A stretch of 64,000 nt of DNA from Christiangramia crocea (GTDB lineage Bacteria > Bacteroidota > Bacteroidia > Flavobacteriales > Flavobacteriaceae). Below are positions 27,807-37,039 of the stretch, one piece after another. The DNA lies in assembly GCF_022410465.1 (NCBI RefSeq), contig NZ_JAJSON010000015.1, forward strand, positions 39,860-103,859, written 5' to 3'. The notes under the pieces were generated by a model that was given only the letters and a program-made list of their open reading frames with translations, was not told the origin of the DNA and made no database searches. Both the position numbers and the translations under genes were made by a program. Numbering within the stretch: position 1 is the stretch's first letter; the number at the start of each line of letters is the position of its first letter.

Positions 27807-30800
27807 TTAATATTCCCCTACCTGTATTATATCTCCTAAGTTATTTAAACGAACTTTAATTATATTCTCAATGGATTTTGTTGAATATATATCAATGAAT
27901 GTTATGTTTTTTAAATCGGTGTTATTATTTAAAGTAGTTTCTAAATGATGACGAAACCAAAACCCAGATTTAGAAAGCGCCCCAAATTTTTGAACTCTGA
28001 ATAAATGCCTGCTTATTTCAGTTTTATTATCTGGATCCAAGAGATCAATTTCTTCAGGATTGAAGTCTTCAGAAGGAAAAACAAACATTTCATTTTGTTT
28101 CATTGTAAACAAAAATTTCCATCCTTTTGGATGTTCCTTTTGGATAATAGGAAGGCCCTGGTTTTTTCGAATTACCGCTTCATAGAATGACACAACTTCT
28201 TCTTGCAGATTTCCCTTTTCATCCTGATAAATGGCTACGTGATGATTATTTCCAGTACTTACATAATCAACAGGAATTGTATTTCCTTTATCATCTGCAA
28301 TTTCATTCCCTAGATGGTCCTTAGCATTATGTAATGCTTCTGCGTTGTTTATTCCCGAAATAGTAACTCGCTTGATAGGGATTTTCTTTTCTTCATTCAG
28401 CCAAATGGGATTTTCATCGAGGTTTGAAAAAGCTTCTTTGGCTTTTCCTTTAAAATCATCTAGCCGTTTGCTAAGAATTTTTTGAACCCCTACATCAATG
28501 ACCTTATCAATTTTTATATCTGGAGTGATCTCTTTTCGAACGGTATATTGATTTTCCAGCTGAACCATCTTGACTTTATCAGGTAACACTGCTCCATTAT
28601 TATTAAGTCTTATAGGATTTTTCCCTAAACTATTTTTTCCTGTAAAGGCTTTCTTAGGATCATTCTCAAATTCTGCCAACCGTTTCTGTAATGCTTCCCG
28701 ATATTTCTTTTTAGCTACAGTAGAAATTTTATCCTGATCAAAGCTTCCTCCTATTTTTTCAAATTTCGTTTCATATTTTTTAGAGCTACCGTGAATAGTT
28801 TCTTTATGTAGTTGTCCCCTTGGTGTAAGCTCTGTTTTGGTCTTAAAATTTCCTTTTCCTTTAACCTTTATCTTATTTTTATTTTTAGTAACGACTTTAT
28901 TTTTTGCCTTATGTGAAACCAGGATAGATCCTAAATTTCTCTTTGTCTCTTCTCGAATATTTTTAAAAGGTTTTACAAATTGTCTTCCACCTTCTTTAGA
29001 CCGATAAGTGTATTTTTCTTTAATGCCATAAAAGGAACCGTTTTTTATACTTTCCGAATTCATACTATTTAAATACTGAATAAAAGCCGGGCGGGTAAAC
29101 GCTATAGTAATAGCATCCATAGCGTGATGGCGATGGTCATTCCTCTTTGTCCATTCAGCGATACGTTTCAATTCTTTACCGTTACGATTTTCTATGGTAT
29201 AAGTAAGTCCTAATTCTTTATATTTTTCAAAGTTCAGTTCTTTTAGGACATCAATCAATTCCCAGTCTTCCCGAAGTTTTGAGGTAATTGTTCCCGAAGT
29301 AAGAGTGACATTTCGGGTGACATTCAACAGGATTTTTGCAGCTTTTCGAGCTATATAAGCCGAATTTCCCAGGTCCCGATTTAGAAATCCCTCAGGAATT
29401 TCTTTCTTGGTCATTAGAAGCTTTTTACGGTTCATATATTTAATATCACCAGCAGCATAAACTTCTTCTACTCGTTGTTTAAAACCTTCCAGCCAGCCTT
29501 TACGTTCACAATAATCATAGGCGGTCTCATTCCCTTTATCCAGATTTACATCACGTAATTCCAATGTTTTGTTGGAAAAGGAATCATCAAATAATAATGC
29601 TTGTGGAATAATATGTTCTACATCAAATTTATTCGTAAAAAGTTCTTCCGGTCTTATATAAGTGCCTGAGTACAGGGTTTTATAACCGGTAGCTTTTAAT
29701 TCTTTATATAACCTGTATTTAATCAAGTCCTTTCGGCTTACATAGGGAAGACCGAATTCTTTTTTAAGCAAAGCTCGGATAGCATCATATTCTTTTGTGA
29801 CTTTACTTATTTGCTTAGTCATTTCGCTGCGTTGCTGTGCTGTTTTTTTTAACTCTCGAGCCAATTCGATACGAATTTCGTCTGGTCGTCCAAGATTTTC
29901 GTCTTTTAAAATTTTGTTAACGATATTGATCATCTGGTTTAAGATCTTTTCGACCACCGGATTTCGTAAGCTGTTCTTTTTAAGTATTTCTAACTCCGGT
30001 AATAATTCTCGCTCTACATTTTCAGCTTTCGTAATGGAATTTGAATGATTATATCCGGCTTTTGAACAGGCTTCGTCATATAGAGATCCGTCCTGTAAAT
30101 AAGGAAGTATTTTTCTTATCGCCCTTACACTAAGACTTCCATAATCTTTTTGAAAAGTTACTCCAGCCAATAAACGAGCGTGGGATTCCTGAAAACCAAA
30201 TTTCTCTTGAAGTTTTCTTAGCAGGGCTTCTGTACCAGTTGTGGATTTGTCTTCTTCGTAAGAATATAGCAAATGCCAAAGTTCATAAGATGCTTGTTTG
30301 ACAAAATCACTTCCGGGTATTGCACTGTTAAAATCCAGAAGGTTTTCATTGATGCCGATAGTTTTAAAACAAGCTCTTATGTTTTCGAGAATTTCTGAAT
30401 AATGCTTTTTAAAGTCAAGTTCATAACCTTCAATTTTTAAGATCTTTTTATAAACTTCCATAAGGGCGGCATTGGTTCGATTCCCTTCTAGATGTTTAAA
30501 GTTGATTTTCCAGTCTTTTAGGTTGTTTTCAGAACCCTTAAATAGCCATTTTAAAAATTGCTTATCGGTCATTTTATCGACCCAGTTCAATTCTTCAAAA
30601 AGTAAAAGCCTGGTATCTTCATCCAGTTCATAAACTTCAAAGTCATTATTCTTTCTTGTTACACGAATGGCATTGATGTTTTGCCAGATTTTAAATTCCT
30701 GGAATACAGGAGAGGATTTCGGCGCCACACGTGGTCCAACTAGCTTTTTCTTCAATTCACCATCAATTTCGACCTCTCTTTCCACGCCTTCAAATTCACA

Positions 30801-31925
30801 AATATTAATAAGTCCCTTTTGAGATTTTAATCTGCGTTGATAAAAAATGGTAGTTTCCCGCAACTCTTGACGTATTTTTTCCGTCAATTCGGGATAATGT
30901 TTGGCCTGTTCTTTCCAGATGACATTAAATTCATCCATATAGTCCTGACGGTAAAATACTTGATTCTTTAATGGTGTTTGTGGGTTTTCTTTAAGTTGAT
31001 TATATAAATATTGGCCAACGGTAAGATCATTAAAAAAAAGTTCTTTACTCCGGTCACTTATCGCGCCTAGATAACCACTGGATTGATTGATTTGGTTATT
31101 GATCTCGGTGAGAATATAAGCTATCTCTGTAATTTCGATTTGTTCTATAACGGCCCTATCTCGCCACTCATAGTGCTGAAGTTTTTTATCAGTTCCCTTA
31201 TTTTCTGCCCGAGAAATGCCTAATTTTTTTTCAAAATAATTTGAAGTAGCACTTTTATTTTTTCCTTTTAAACTCTCCTTATGTTCTTCTGTTAAAATTT
31301 CAGGATAATACTGTTGTTGAAATTTCCAGATTTTGTCAAACTCATCCTGAAGGTCAGAGCGATAGTAATCAGGTAAAATCTTCTTGCCTTCTTTTAAAAG
31401 TTCATAAGAATATTGTCCGGGAGTTAAGTTTTTATGATAAAGCGTTTTAGCAACGGTCATTCCATCAATTAACTGGCCCTCTTCTTCCTTATTTGCTTTT
31501 CTGCTGCTTTTATACCCTCTTTTTTTATTGATCATTAGTAGAACTCTGGCAAAGTCTTCCTTAGAAATTCTTTCCTTAGGAGCTTTCGCCCGGGCTTGAT
31601 AGGTAGAAAAAGTTGAATTATTTTCTGTCTCGGTAAGTGGTGTTTGATTGGTAATGAATCCGATACTTTTTAAAATTTCGATAACGGAGGATCGGCGCAT
31701 TTTATAACGATGAAGTTTTCTGCGCATTCCACGTTTTAATGTACGATCTGCATTAATTGTAATGCTCTGTCCTTTTTCGAAGCTCTGTTGTTCATCAGTA
31801 GAAAGAGGGACGACCCGAACGCCTGTTTTAATAATAGCTGATTTCTCTTTATTATTTTCAGCCTCATCGACCACGGCCCAACCTATGGAAGTGGTTCCCA
31901 AGTCCAATCCTAGAATCCTTTTCAT
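27807..31925 (-). CDS. cas9: type II-C CRISPR effector nuclease Cas9
   Basis: RNA-guided DNA endonuclease of 1372 residues. RuvC-I is at the N-terminus (RILGLDLGTTSIGWAV, Asp8) and an Arg-rich bridge helix at ~61-85. RuvC-II has EIRIELAREL (Glu687). The HNH domain has FDVEHIIPQALLFDDS (His771, catalytic Asn near 794), and RuvC-III has HRHHAMDA (His934, Asp937). All catalytic residues are present, so it should cut both strands. The C-terminal ~350 residues would bind the PAM. Length matches the large Bacteroidota II-C group. No cas1, cas2 or csn2 is adjacent; the array is downstream and the tracrRNA upstream and divergent. Confidence 0.97.
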   Translation of the reverse strand: MKRILGLDLGTTSIGWAVVDEAENNKEKSAIIKTGVRVVPLSTDEQQSFEKGQSITINADRTLKRGMRRKLHRYKMRRSSVIEILKSIGFITNQTPLTETENNSTFSTYQARAKAPKERISKEDFARVLLMINKKRGYKSSRKANKEEEGQLIDGMTVAKTLYHKNLTPGQYSYELLKEGKKILPDYYRSDLQDEFDKIWKFQQQYYPEILTEEHKESLKGKNKSATSNYFEKKLGISRAENKGTDKKLQHYEWRDRAVIEQIEITEIAYILTEINNQINQSSGYLGAISDRSKELFFNDLTVGQYLYNQLKENPQTPLKNQVFYRQDYMDEFNVIWKEQAKHYPELTEKIRQELRETTIFYQRRLKSQKGLINICEFEGVEREVEIDGELKKKLVGPRVAPKSSPVFQEFKIWQNINAIRVTRKNNDFEVYELDEDTRLLLFEELNWVDKMTDKQFLKWLFKGSENNLKDWKINFKHLEGNRTNAALMEVYKKILKIEGYELDFKKHYSEILENIRACFKTIGINENLLDFNSAIPGSDFVKQASYELWHLLYSYEEDKSTTGTEALLRKLQEKFGFQESHARLLAGVTFQKDYGSLSVRAIRKILPYLQDGSLYDEACSKAGYNHSNSITKAENVERELLPELEILKKNSLRNPVVEKILNQMINIVNKILKDENLGRPDEIRIELARELKKTAQQRSEMTKQISKVTKEYDAIRALLKKEFGLPYVSRKDLIKYRLYKELKATGYKTLYSGTYIRPEELFTNKFDVEHIIPQALLFDDSFSNKTLELRDVNLDKGNETAYDYCERKGWLEGFKQRVEEVYAAGDIKYMNRKKLLMTKKEIPEGFLNRDLGNSAYIARKAAKILLNVTRNVTLTSGTITSKLREDWELIDVLKELNFEKYKELGLTYTIENRNGKELKRIAEWTKRNDHRHHAMDAITIAFTRPAFIQYLNSMNSESIKNGSFYGIKEKYTYRSKEGGRQFVKPFKNIREETKRNLGSILVSHKAKNKVVTKNKNKIKVKGKGNFKTKTELTPRGQLHKETIHGSSKKYETKFEKIGGSFDQDKISTVAKKKYREALQKRLAEFENDPKKAFTGKNSLGKNPIRLNNNGAVLPDKVKMVQLENQYTVRKEITPDIKIDKVIDVGVQKILSKRLDDFKGKAKEAFSNLDENPIWLNEEKKIPIKRVTISGINNAEALHNAKDHLGNEIADDKGNTIPVDYVSTGNNHHVAIYQDEKGNLQEEVVSFYEAVIRKNQGLPIIQKEHPKGWKFLFTMKQNEMFVFPSEDFNPEEIDLLDPDNKTEISRHLFRVQKFGALSKSGFWFRHHLETTLNNNTDLKNITFIDIYSTKSIENIIKVRLNNLGDIIQVGEY

Positions 31926-31949
31926 TTAAAATATTTTGCTATATTCGTT

Positions 31950-32030
31950 TTACAATTTTGAAGCAATTCACAATAAGGATTATTCCGTTGTGAAAACATT
32001 CAAAGCGGCCTTAACGGGTCGCTTTTTTTT
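31950..32030 (+). ncRNA. tracrRNA
   Basis: The anti-repeat at 31952-31973 (ACAATTTTGAAGCAATTC...) is complementary to the 5' part of the CRISPR repeats with one G-U pair and one missing base. A hairpin TTCACAA/TTGTGAA follows. A rho-independent terminator ends it: a 9-bp stem 32002-32010 / 32017-32025 around TTAACG, then a T run. It is transcribed away from cas9; a near-consensus -7 box TATATTCG lies at 31940-31947. This RNA pairs with crRNA and loads Cas9. Confidence 0.85.
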
Positions 32031-32146
32031 GACTATTCTTCATAACTAACTTCTAGATGGTAAGAAAGAAATCATGAGATATAATAGACCAACCAGAACA
32101 TTTTATAAAATTCAGGGTTGCAAAAGAGAACTTTATGGCTAATAAT

Positions 32147-32527
32147 CTATCCTTTTAATTTTTTTACATCTTTTTCAAAAATCTGTACAATAGCAGAAAT
32201 AAAAACTCCACCGGCGGTCCCTGCTAAAAAACCCCAAATCCCAATTGCTCCACCCGCCGCTGCAATACCTATTCCTCCAGTTCCCAAAGTAATCAAACCG
32301 GCGATTGTACCTAGGAAGCCTCCAATGACTAGCTTCATCCTAGGGCTTTGATTATTCCATAAAACAATCTTAATTCGTCTTGATTTTTCCTGAGCAGTAA
32401 AGTTGGATTTCTGTATTTTTTGTACCTCAATTAAAGTTGATATAAACTTTTCCCTGTGCTTAGAGGATAATTTAAGAATATATTTTGTTGCCCTTGCAAG
32501 CAGGATATTTAACTGCTGATTTTTCAT
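32147..32527 (-). CDS. small Gly/Ala-rich membrane protein (126 aa)
   Basis: An N-terminal charged helical part (~1-70) is followed by a hydrophobic glycine- and alanine-rich region (LVIGGFLGTIAGLITLGTGG and IGIAAAGGAIGIWGFLAGTA) resembling glycine-zipper membrane segments. It ends in a short Lys-rich tail. There is no resemblance to Cas1, Cas2, Cas4 or Csn2. It lies upstream of cas9 beyond the tracrRNA. A membrane-active effector is possible but speculative. Confidence 0.6.
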   Translation of the reverse strand: MKNQQLNILLARATKYILKLSSKHREKFISTLIEVQKIQKSNFTAQEKSRRIKIVLWNNQSPRMKLVIGGFLGTIAGLITLGTGGIGIAAAGGAIGIWGFLAGTAGGVFISAIVQIFEKDVKKLKG

Positions 32528-32705
32528 GGTTATAATTAAAAGTTCTTTTGAATAATTTGATGGGCAGCCTCCCCATTCTATTCATCCAATAAAAAACCTC
32601 GAGGAGTAGGGAACATCGAAGAAGATTACATATTTAATGAAAATAATCAATTTTACCTAATGAAAACTGTTAGTTACGTTAAAACCTACCTGTTGATTTT
32701 TGAAT

Positions 32706-33260
32706 TCATGCGCAAATATCAGATGTCCAGTAGATACTATTAAAGGCTTTACAAAAACTTATTGTATTTTTCCAATCTTCAGCTTTAAAGATAAATTCAT
32801 CCTGCCAGTTCATGATATATGGATTAACTACTTCCTTTTTCTCATCCAGCCATTCCAACCAGAATAATAGAAATTCTTCGCTACCTAAATATTCATTCTT
32901 TTTCAACCACCGCATTAATGACTGGTGGTTATCGTTTAACTGCTCAAAAGCCTTAATCTCTCCTTCAAAATATCTTTCATGGGAATATAAATCGACGATT
33001 TTCTCCAGGGATGTATAAAGTGAACTGAATCTCATCTCCGGACTTTTGTTAGTACAGCAGCATCCCATTCCTTCATAACATGAATTGACATGTCGTTGGT
33101 TGTAACTGTAGTGGTATAGTTCCTCATACTTCAGGATCCACCAAGTGATTTTTGGAACATCGTAGAAGCCTTTTTTCTTTAAACCTTCTAGAACCTCAAA
33201 AGCTTCTTCTATTTCCTTGAGGTATAGATTACGGTGGGGATGTACGGTAGCAATATTCAT
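32706..33260 (-). CDS. hypothetical protein (184 aa) with a cysteine cluster
   Basis: Soluble, helical protein. A short His/Cys-containing stretch, HVNSCYEGMGCCCTNKSPE, lies at about 77-95 and may bind metal; the rest is rich in Trp, Glu and Lys (MRWLKKNEYLGSEEFLLFWLEWLDEKKE). I do not recognise the family. Neighbours are the cas9-side membrane protein and the retron-operon tail, with gaps of about 170-180 bp on both sides, so it is probably a separate unit. Confidence 0.6.
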   Translation of the reverse strand: MNIATVHPHRNLYLKEIEEAFEVLEGLKKKGFYDVPKITWWILKYEELYHYSYNQRHVNSCYEGMGCCCTNKSPEMRFSSLYTSLEKIVDLYSHERYFEGEIKAFEQLNDNHQSLMRWLKKNEYLGSEEFLLFWLEWLDEKKEVVNPYIMNWQDEFIFKAEDWKNTISFCKAFNSIYWTSDICA

Positions 33261-33430
33261 TTATATGGCATTGGCGATTACCCGAATAGGTATGTTTAAA
33301 CTCCTTTCCCGAGGCTAAATTGGAGGTTTATTCTAAATTTGCTTTTTCATCTTAAGATCAGGCAATATAAGGAGATGCTTCACAACGGTCTAGTTTGTTA
33401 ATTTTTGTGTATTTATTTCTAAATGCATTC

Positions 33431-34846
33431 TCAACTAATAAGTTTTAAAATTCGAACCCTTTCTCCTTTCCCTTTAGGGTTAGGGGTGATGGTATATAGC
33501 AAAGTGCTGCCAACCGTAATTTTAGGGGTAAGATAGAAATTCGATGAAATTGAGAAATATAACTCCGTGCCATCATCATCAAGAAAACCATCTTTCCCTC
33601 TTTCATTATCATTCAGTATTTTAATTACCTTTCCTCTTGAACCAGTAGTTTTTTTGGTAATTTCTTTATTCTTTGCAAAACTGCTCCAATAACGGGAGAG
33701 TTCTCTTTTAAGCCCCTTGATATCAGATGGAGATATAGTTTCAAAAGAAAAACTGGAAAGGGCATCCCGGAGCTTTTGTGGAATTTTCCATTGCTCTTCT
33801 GTCCTGATTAATTTTGCTAATGAAAAATGTTTAAAAGCTAATTCCGGTTCATTTTTCTTTTGATGGATTTTACCCATTAAGAATAGCAAGTCAACTTTAA
33901 ATTCAAGAGGACCAAAATTATTTATGGCTTCTATGCTCATTCGGAATGCCTTGTCAATTTCTTCCTGTTCGTAATAAAGCTCCGCTAATTCTTTCTGAAT
34001 AAACCATTCTTTCTTTTTTTTAAGGATCGATTCAAGCTCTTGAATGGTTTCGTCTGTATTGCCTAAGTTTTTCTTGGATAAAGCAATTCTTCGCGAAAAC
34101 CAGATTTCGTTAGAGTAATGGAATTTTTCAATTTTTTCTAAAGCCTCTTTGGATTTATCGAAACAATCCTGCCATTGCCCCAGCTTCATTAACGCCTTAG
34201 TTTTGTATGCATACCAGTTTTCAAAATCTGATGCCAGTTCCATATCTATCTTTTTCCCCCTTTTTTCGATCTCAATAGAATCACATTTTTTCGATAATTC
34301 ACCCGGGTTGAATTGGTCACAGAAATCATTTATAAGTTTCCAGTTGGGAGCTGCTTTTTTCTTTTCACTCTTTAGAACTACCGAAAATAAATTGGATATC
34401 AGTGTCTGGTTAAAGTCATTTTTATTAGCAATTAGATATAAAATAGCCTCCTCTATTTTTTGAAGTAATTCTGTCTTGGAATAATGAAAATCTTGTACTT
34501 CAGTCTCTTCCTCATCATCTTCAAATTGGTAATCTTCTTCAGGAGAATGCTGCATCTGATTTTCAGCTTTGTATTTGGACCATAGCAACCACCCATAAGC
34601 GTTAAGGACCCTTTCTTTTGTGTCACCTTTAATTTCGATACCATAATGATTAAGAAATTTAAGGCCAGCATCAAGAAATGAGGATTTTCTTAAACAGGTT
34701 AGCATATCGGCAATGATGTATTCATTTCCTGAGATCTGTTCCTTGCGAAAGTTGCCTTTATTATCCTTAAAATAAGATAATGCATCCTGATATTTTCCCT
34801 CTTTTTTCAGTTGACTTATTTGTTGGCTGAAATCAAATAAATTCAT
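33431..34846 (-). CDS. TPR-repeat protein with C-terminal cold-shock/OB-like domain
   Basis: 471 residues. From ~1 to 380 the protein is a series of helical hairpins of TPR style (LKKEGKYQDALSYFKDN, ALMKLGQWQDCFDKSKEALEK, IEKFHYSNEIWFSRRIALSKKNLGNTDETIQELE, ELAFKHFSLAKLI). The last ~70 residues (RGKVIKILNDNERGKDGFLDDDGTELYFSIS) resemble a cold-shock OB domain. Start lies 3 bp after the RecD-like helicase stop, so it is the last gene of the RT-led operon. It may sense or present nucleic acid; that is inference. Confidence 0.75.
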   Translation of the reverse strand: MNLFDFSQQISQLKKEGKYQDALSYFKDNKGNFRKEQISGNEYIIADMLTCLRKSSFLDAGLKFLNHYGIEIKGDTKERVLNAYGWLLWSKYKAENQMQHSPEEDYQFEDDEEETEVQDFHYSKTELLQKIEEAILYLIANKNDFNQTLISNLFSVVLKSEKKKAAPNWKLINDFCDQFNPGELSKKCDSIEIEKRGKKIDMELASDFENWYAYKTKALMKLGQWQDCFDKSKEALEKIEKFHYSNEIWFSRRIALSKKNLGNTDETIQELESILKKKKEWFIQKELAELYYEQEEIDKAFRMSIEAINNFGPLEFKVDLLFLMGKIHQKKNEPELAFKHFSLAKLIRTEEQWKIPQKLRDALSSFSFETISPSDIKGLKRELSRYWSSFAKNKEITKKTTGSRGKVIKILNDNERGKDGFLDDDGTELYFSISSNFYLTPKITVGSTLLYTITPNPKGKGERVRILKLIS

Positions 34847-34849
34847 GGT

Positions 34850-36988
34850 TTAATTTTTTACTTCAATTGGTTGAGATTTAAGGGTAGCAAGTTTGGAAAT
34901 CAGATTATTTAACTTAATGTCATTAATACCTTCTGTTGATTTTGGCATTGCCCGAGTAATCTGATCATTCTTATTAAAGTAGAATTGTATCAAAGCAGCT
35001 TTAGCATCAGTTTTTAAATAATAATTAACCAAATAGTTCGCTTTTTTTTCTTTTACATTGGTTATTGCCACTCCAGATTCATCACAAGCTATTTGAATTA
35101 AGGAATAGAGCTTTTCTAAGAAAAGAGAATCGGGTTGATAATTAATATTAAAAACCTGCTGATAAGGAGCATTCAATATTTTTAGAAGTTCACTTGCAAA
35201 TTCATCATTAGTCGGACTTTGTAAGGTAAAATCATGGAAAATACCTGCACCATTATGTATCCCGTCAACTATAATTTTCTTGTCCTCGAAACGGATCTGA
35301 TAACGCTCAAGATAATCTCTGGTTGTGATACCTGTAATTTGAAATTCTGATTCTTTAAGTTTATCTGTAATCTCCCAGTATTTCATGCTCTTTCCCAAAT
35401 GATCTTCACTTCCATGAAATGGTGAAACCGGAATTTGGGATAGATCGAAATAATCCTCAGGAATTTTGGTTAAGTCTCCAATAGAAGAAATTTTGAAATT
35501 AGAAAATTCACTCAGGTGGGGAGCATTGGCAGCATAACATTTTCTTATTGCTCTTGTAGTAGCAGTATATGACCATTTTAAAGGATCATCTTTAAGACTG
35601 TTTCTTCCGAAGTAATCCACAAAGACAGTATCCCACTCGCCACCCTGAGCCTTATGACAGGTAATAGCGTAGGCATATTTTACTCTTAATGCATTGTAAA
35701 AGGGATCGGTTTTTAATGTTTGTTTAAACTCTTCTGATCCTTCCTTATAAGAAACTTGTCCTAACTCTTTTTTTCTTTCTTGTTCTGAATTAAATCTCAT
35801 TACAAAATCTATGTAAAGTGCTTTCATTTCAAGGATACTGAGATCCCTGTGAGGGGAATTAAGCAAAGAATCAATTATGTAACAAGGTATTTCAGTGGGA
35901 AAATTTTCAATTCTAATAACGATCTTACGGAAATTTAGATCTATATATTTTTTGATTCTTTTTCCGTTCACAGTATCATAGACAGGAATATTTCTTCGAG
36001 AGATAATCTCTCTATTAACTTCCATAACTTTAGCCATATCTCCATTCATAAGTTCAGTAGAGTATGAATGGTAATTGTTGTTGGCGATGATCAAAAGATC
36101 GCCTGGTAAAATATCCTTTCGCCCGGGATTAAGTTTTTCCTTAATGGCTCTATTATATGACAGAGCTTGTGAATTACTGAAGCAGATAATTATCCCCCCG
36201 CCTATTTTGGGGATGGGATTTTCATCTACATATATGTTTGCAATTTCTGTGTTGCTGATCTTAATAAAGGAACTATTATCATAGATCAATTCTAAACGAT
36301 TTCTAACTTCTTGCTTTAGCACATCTCTTATGGCTGTAGCATTAGATAAAATTGAATTCTCTTCTTGCCTCCTAACCTTTCGTAGAATAGCCAATTCTAC
36401 TTTAAAGCCCTTTTTAATAAAATAGCTACGATCTAGCGCAAGAGAATCAGGATCACCTACTGGCGGTAACTGAGCCGGATCTCCAACAAAAATGATCTTG
36501 TTATCTGATTCGGGTAGTTTAGAAAAGGTTAGTAAATCATTAAGTAGTACGCCAGTTCCGAAAGTAAAGATTTCGTGGTGAGATTCTTTTGAGGAGATCA
36601 TGGAAGCTTCATCAATAATAAGCACCGACTTTACCGGGCTTTCATCTAAAGGGAATTTAAATTTAATGCTCTTACCAGCATCTTCTTCATCAATTTTGGG
36701 TTCAATTGCAGAAAGGTTATATATAGTTTTATGGATTGTACAGGCTTCGCCCACTTTTTCTCGTAATATCTTTGCAGCTCTTCCAGTAGGAGCCATTAAC
36801 AAGTGATTTGTTTTCTGTTCTAGTAGATAATCAGTAATCCCTTTTAGCAAAGTGGTTTTACCACTACCCGCATAACCCTGGAGTATGAAAATTTCCTGAT
36901 CACCAGTTAGAAAATCTCCTAACTTACTGATCGCTTCTTGCTGATCACGATTTAAAGAGAGATTCGAGAAGTGGTTAAAAATGCTCAT
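34850..36988 (-). CDS. RecD-like superfamily 1 DNA helicase
   Basis: 712 residues. Walker A is GYAGSGKTT (38-46), Walker B SVLIIDEASM (121-130), motif III FVGDPAQLPPVGD, and the C-terminal motifs V-VI region AYAITCHKAQGGEWDTVFVDYF then YTATTRAIRKCY. This is the RecD/PIF1/Dda-like plan (5'-3' helicases). The final ~200 residues are not recognisable and could bind partners. It lies 51 bp after the receiver-domain gene and 3 bp before the TPR gene. Helicases next to retrons and related systems often act as the defence sensor or effector. Confidence 0.88.
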   Translation of the reverse strand: MSIFNHFSNLSLNRDQQEAISKLGDFLTGDQEIFILQGYAGSGKTTLLKGITDYLLEQKTNHLLMAPTGRAAKILREKVGEACTIHKTIYNLSAIEPKIDEEDAGKSIKFKFPLDESPVKSVLIIDEASMISSKESHHEIFTFGTGVLLNDLLTFSKLPESDNKIIFVGDPAQLPPVGDPDSLALDRSYFIKKGFKVELAILRKVRRQEENSILSNATAIRDVLKQEVRNRLELIYDNSSFIKISNTEIANIYVDENPIPKIGGGIIICFSNSQALSYNRAIKEKLNPGRKDILPGDLLIIANNNYHSYSTELMNGDMAKVMEVNREIISRRNIPVYDTVNGKRIKKYIDLNFRKIVIRIENFPTEIPCYIIDSLLNSPHRDLSILEMKALYIDFVMRFNSEQERKKELGQVSYKEGSEEFKQTLKTDPFYNALRVKYAYAITCHKAQGGEWDTVFVDYFGRNSLKDDPLKWSYTATTRAIRKCYAANAPHLSEFSNFKISSIGDLTKIPEDYFDLSQIPVSPFHGSEDHLGKSMKYWEITDKLKESEFQITGITTRDYLERYQIRFEDKKIIVDGIHNGAGIFHDFTLQSPTNDEFASELLKILNAPYQQVFNINYQPDSLFLEKLYSLIQIACDESGVAITNVKEKKANYLVNYYLKTDAKAALIQFYFNKNDQITRAMPKSTEGINDIKLNNLISKLATLKSQPIEVKN

Positions 36989-37039
36989 TATCTTGTTTCT
37001 TTTTACAAAGGTGATTTTAACTTGTGCAGAAGAAGTGCA

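Noticed and set aside
32147..33260. Possible cas1, cas2 or csn2 beside cas9
   Set aside because: The two ORFs here are a Gly/Ala-rich membrane protein and a Cys-containing helical protein; neither has the length or motifs of adaptation proteins.
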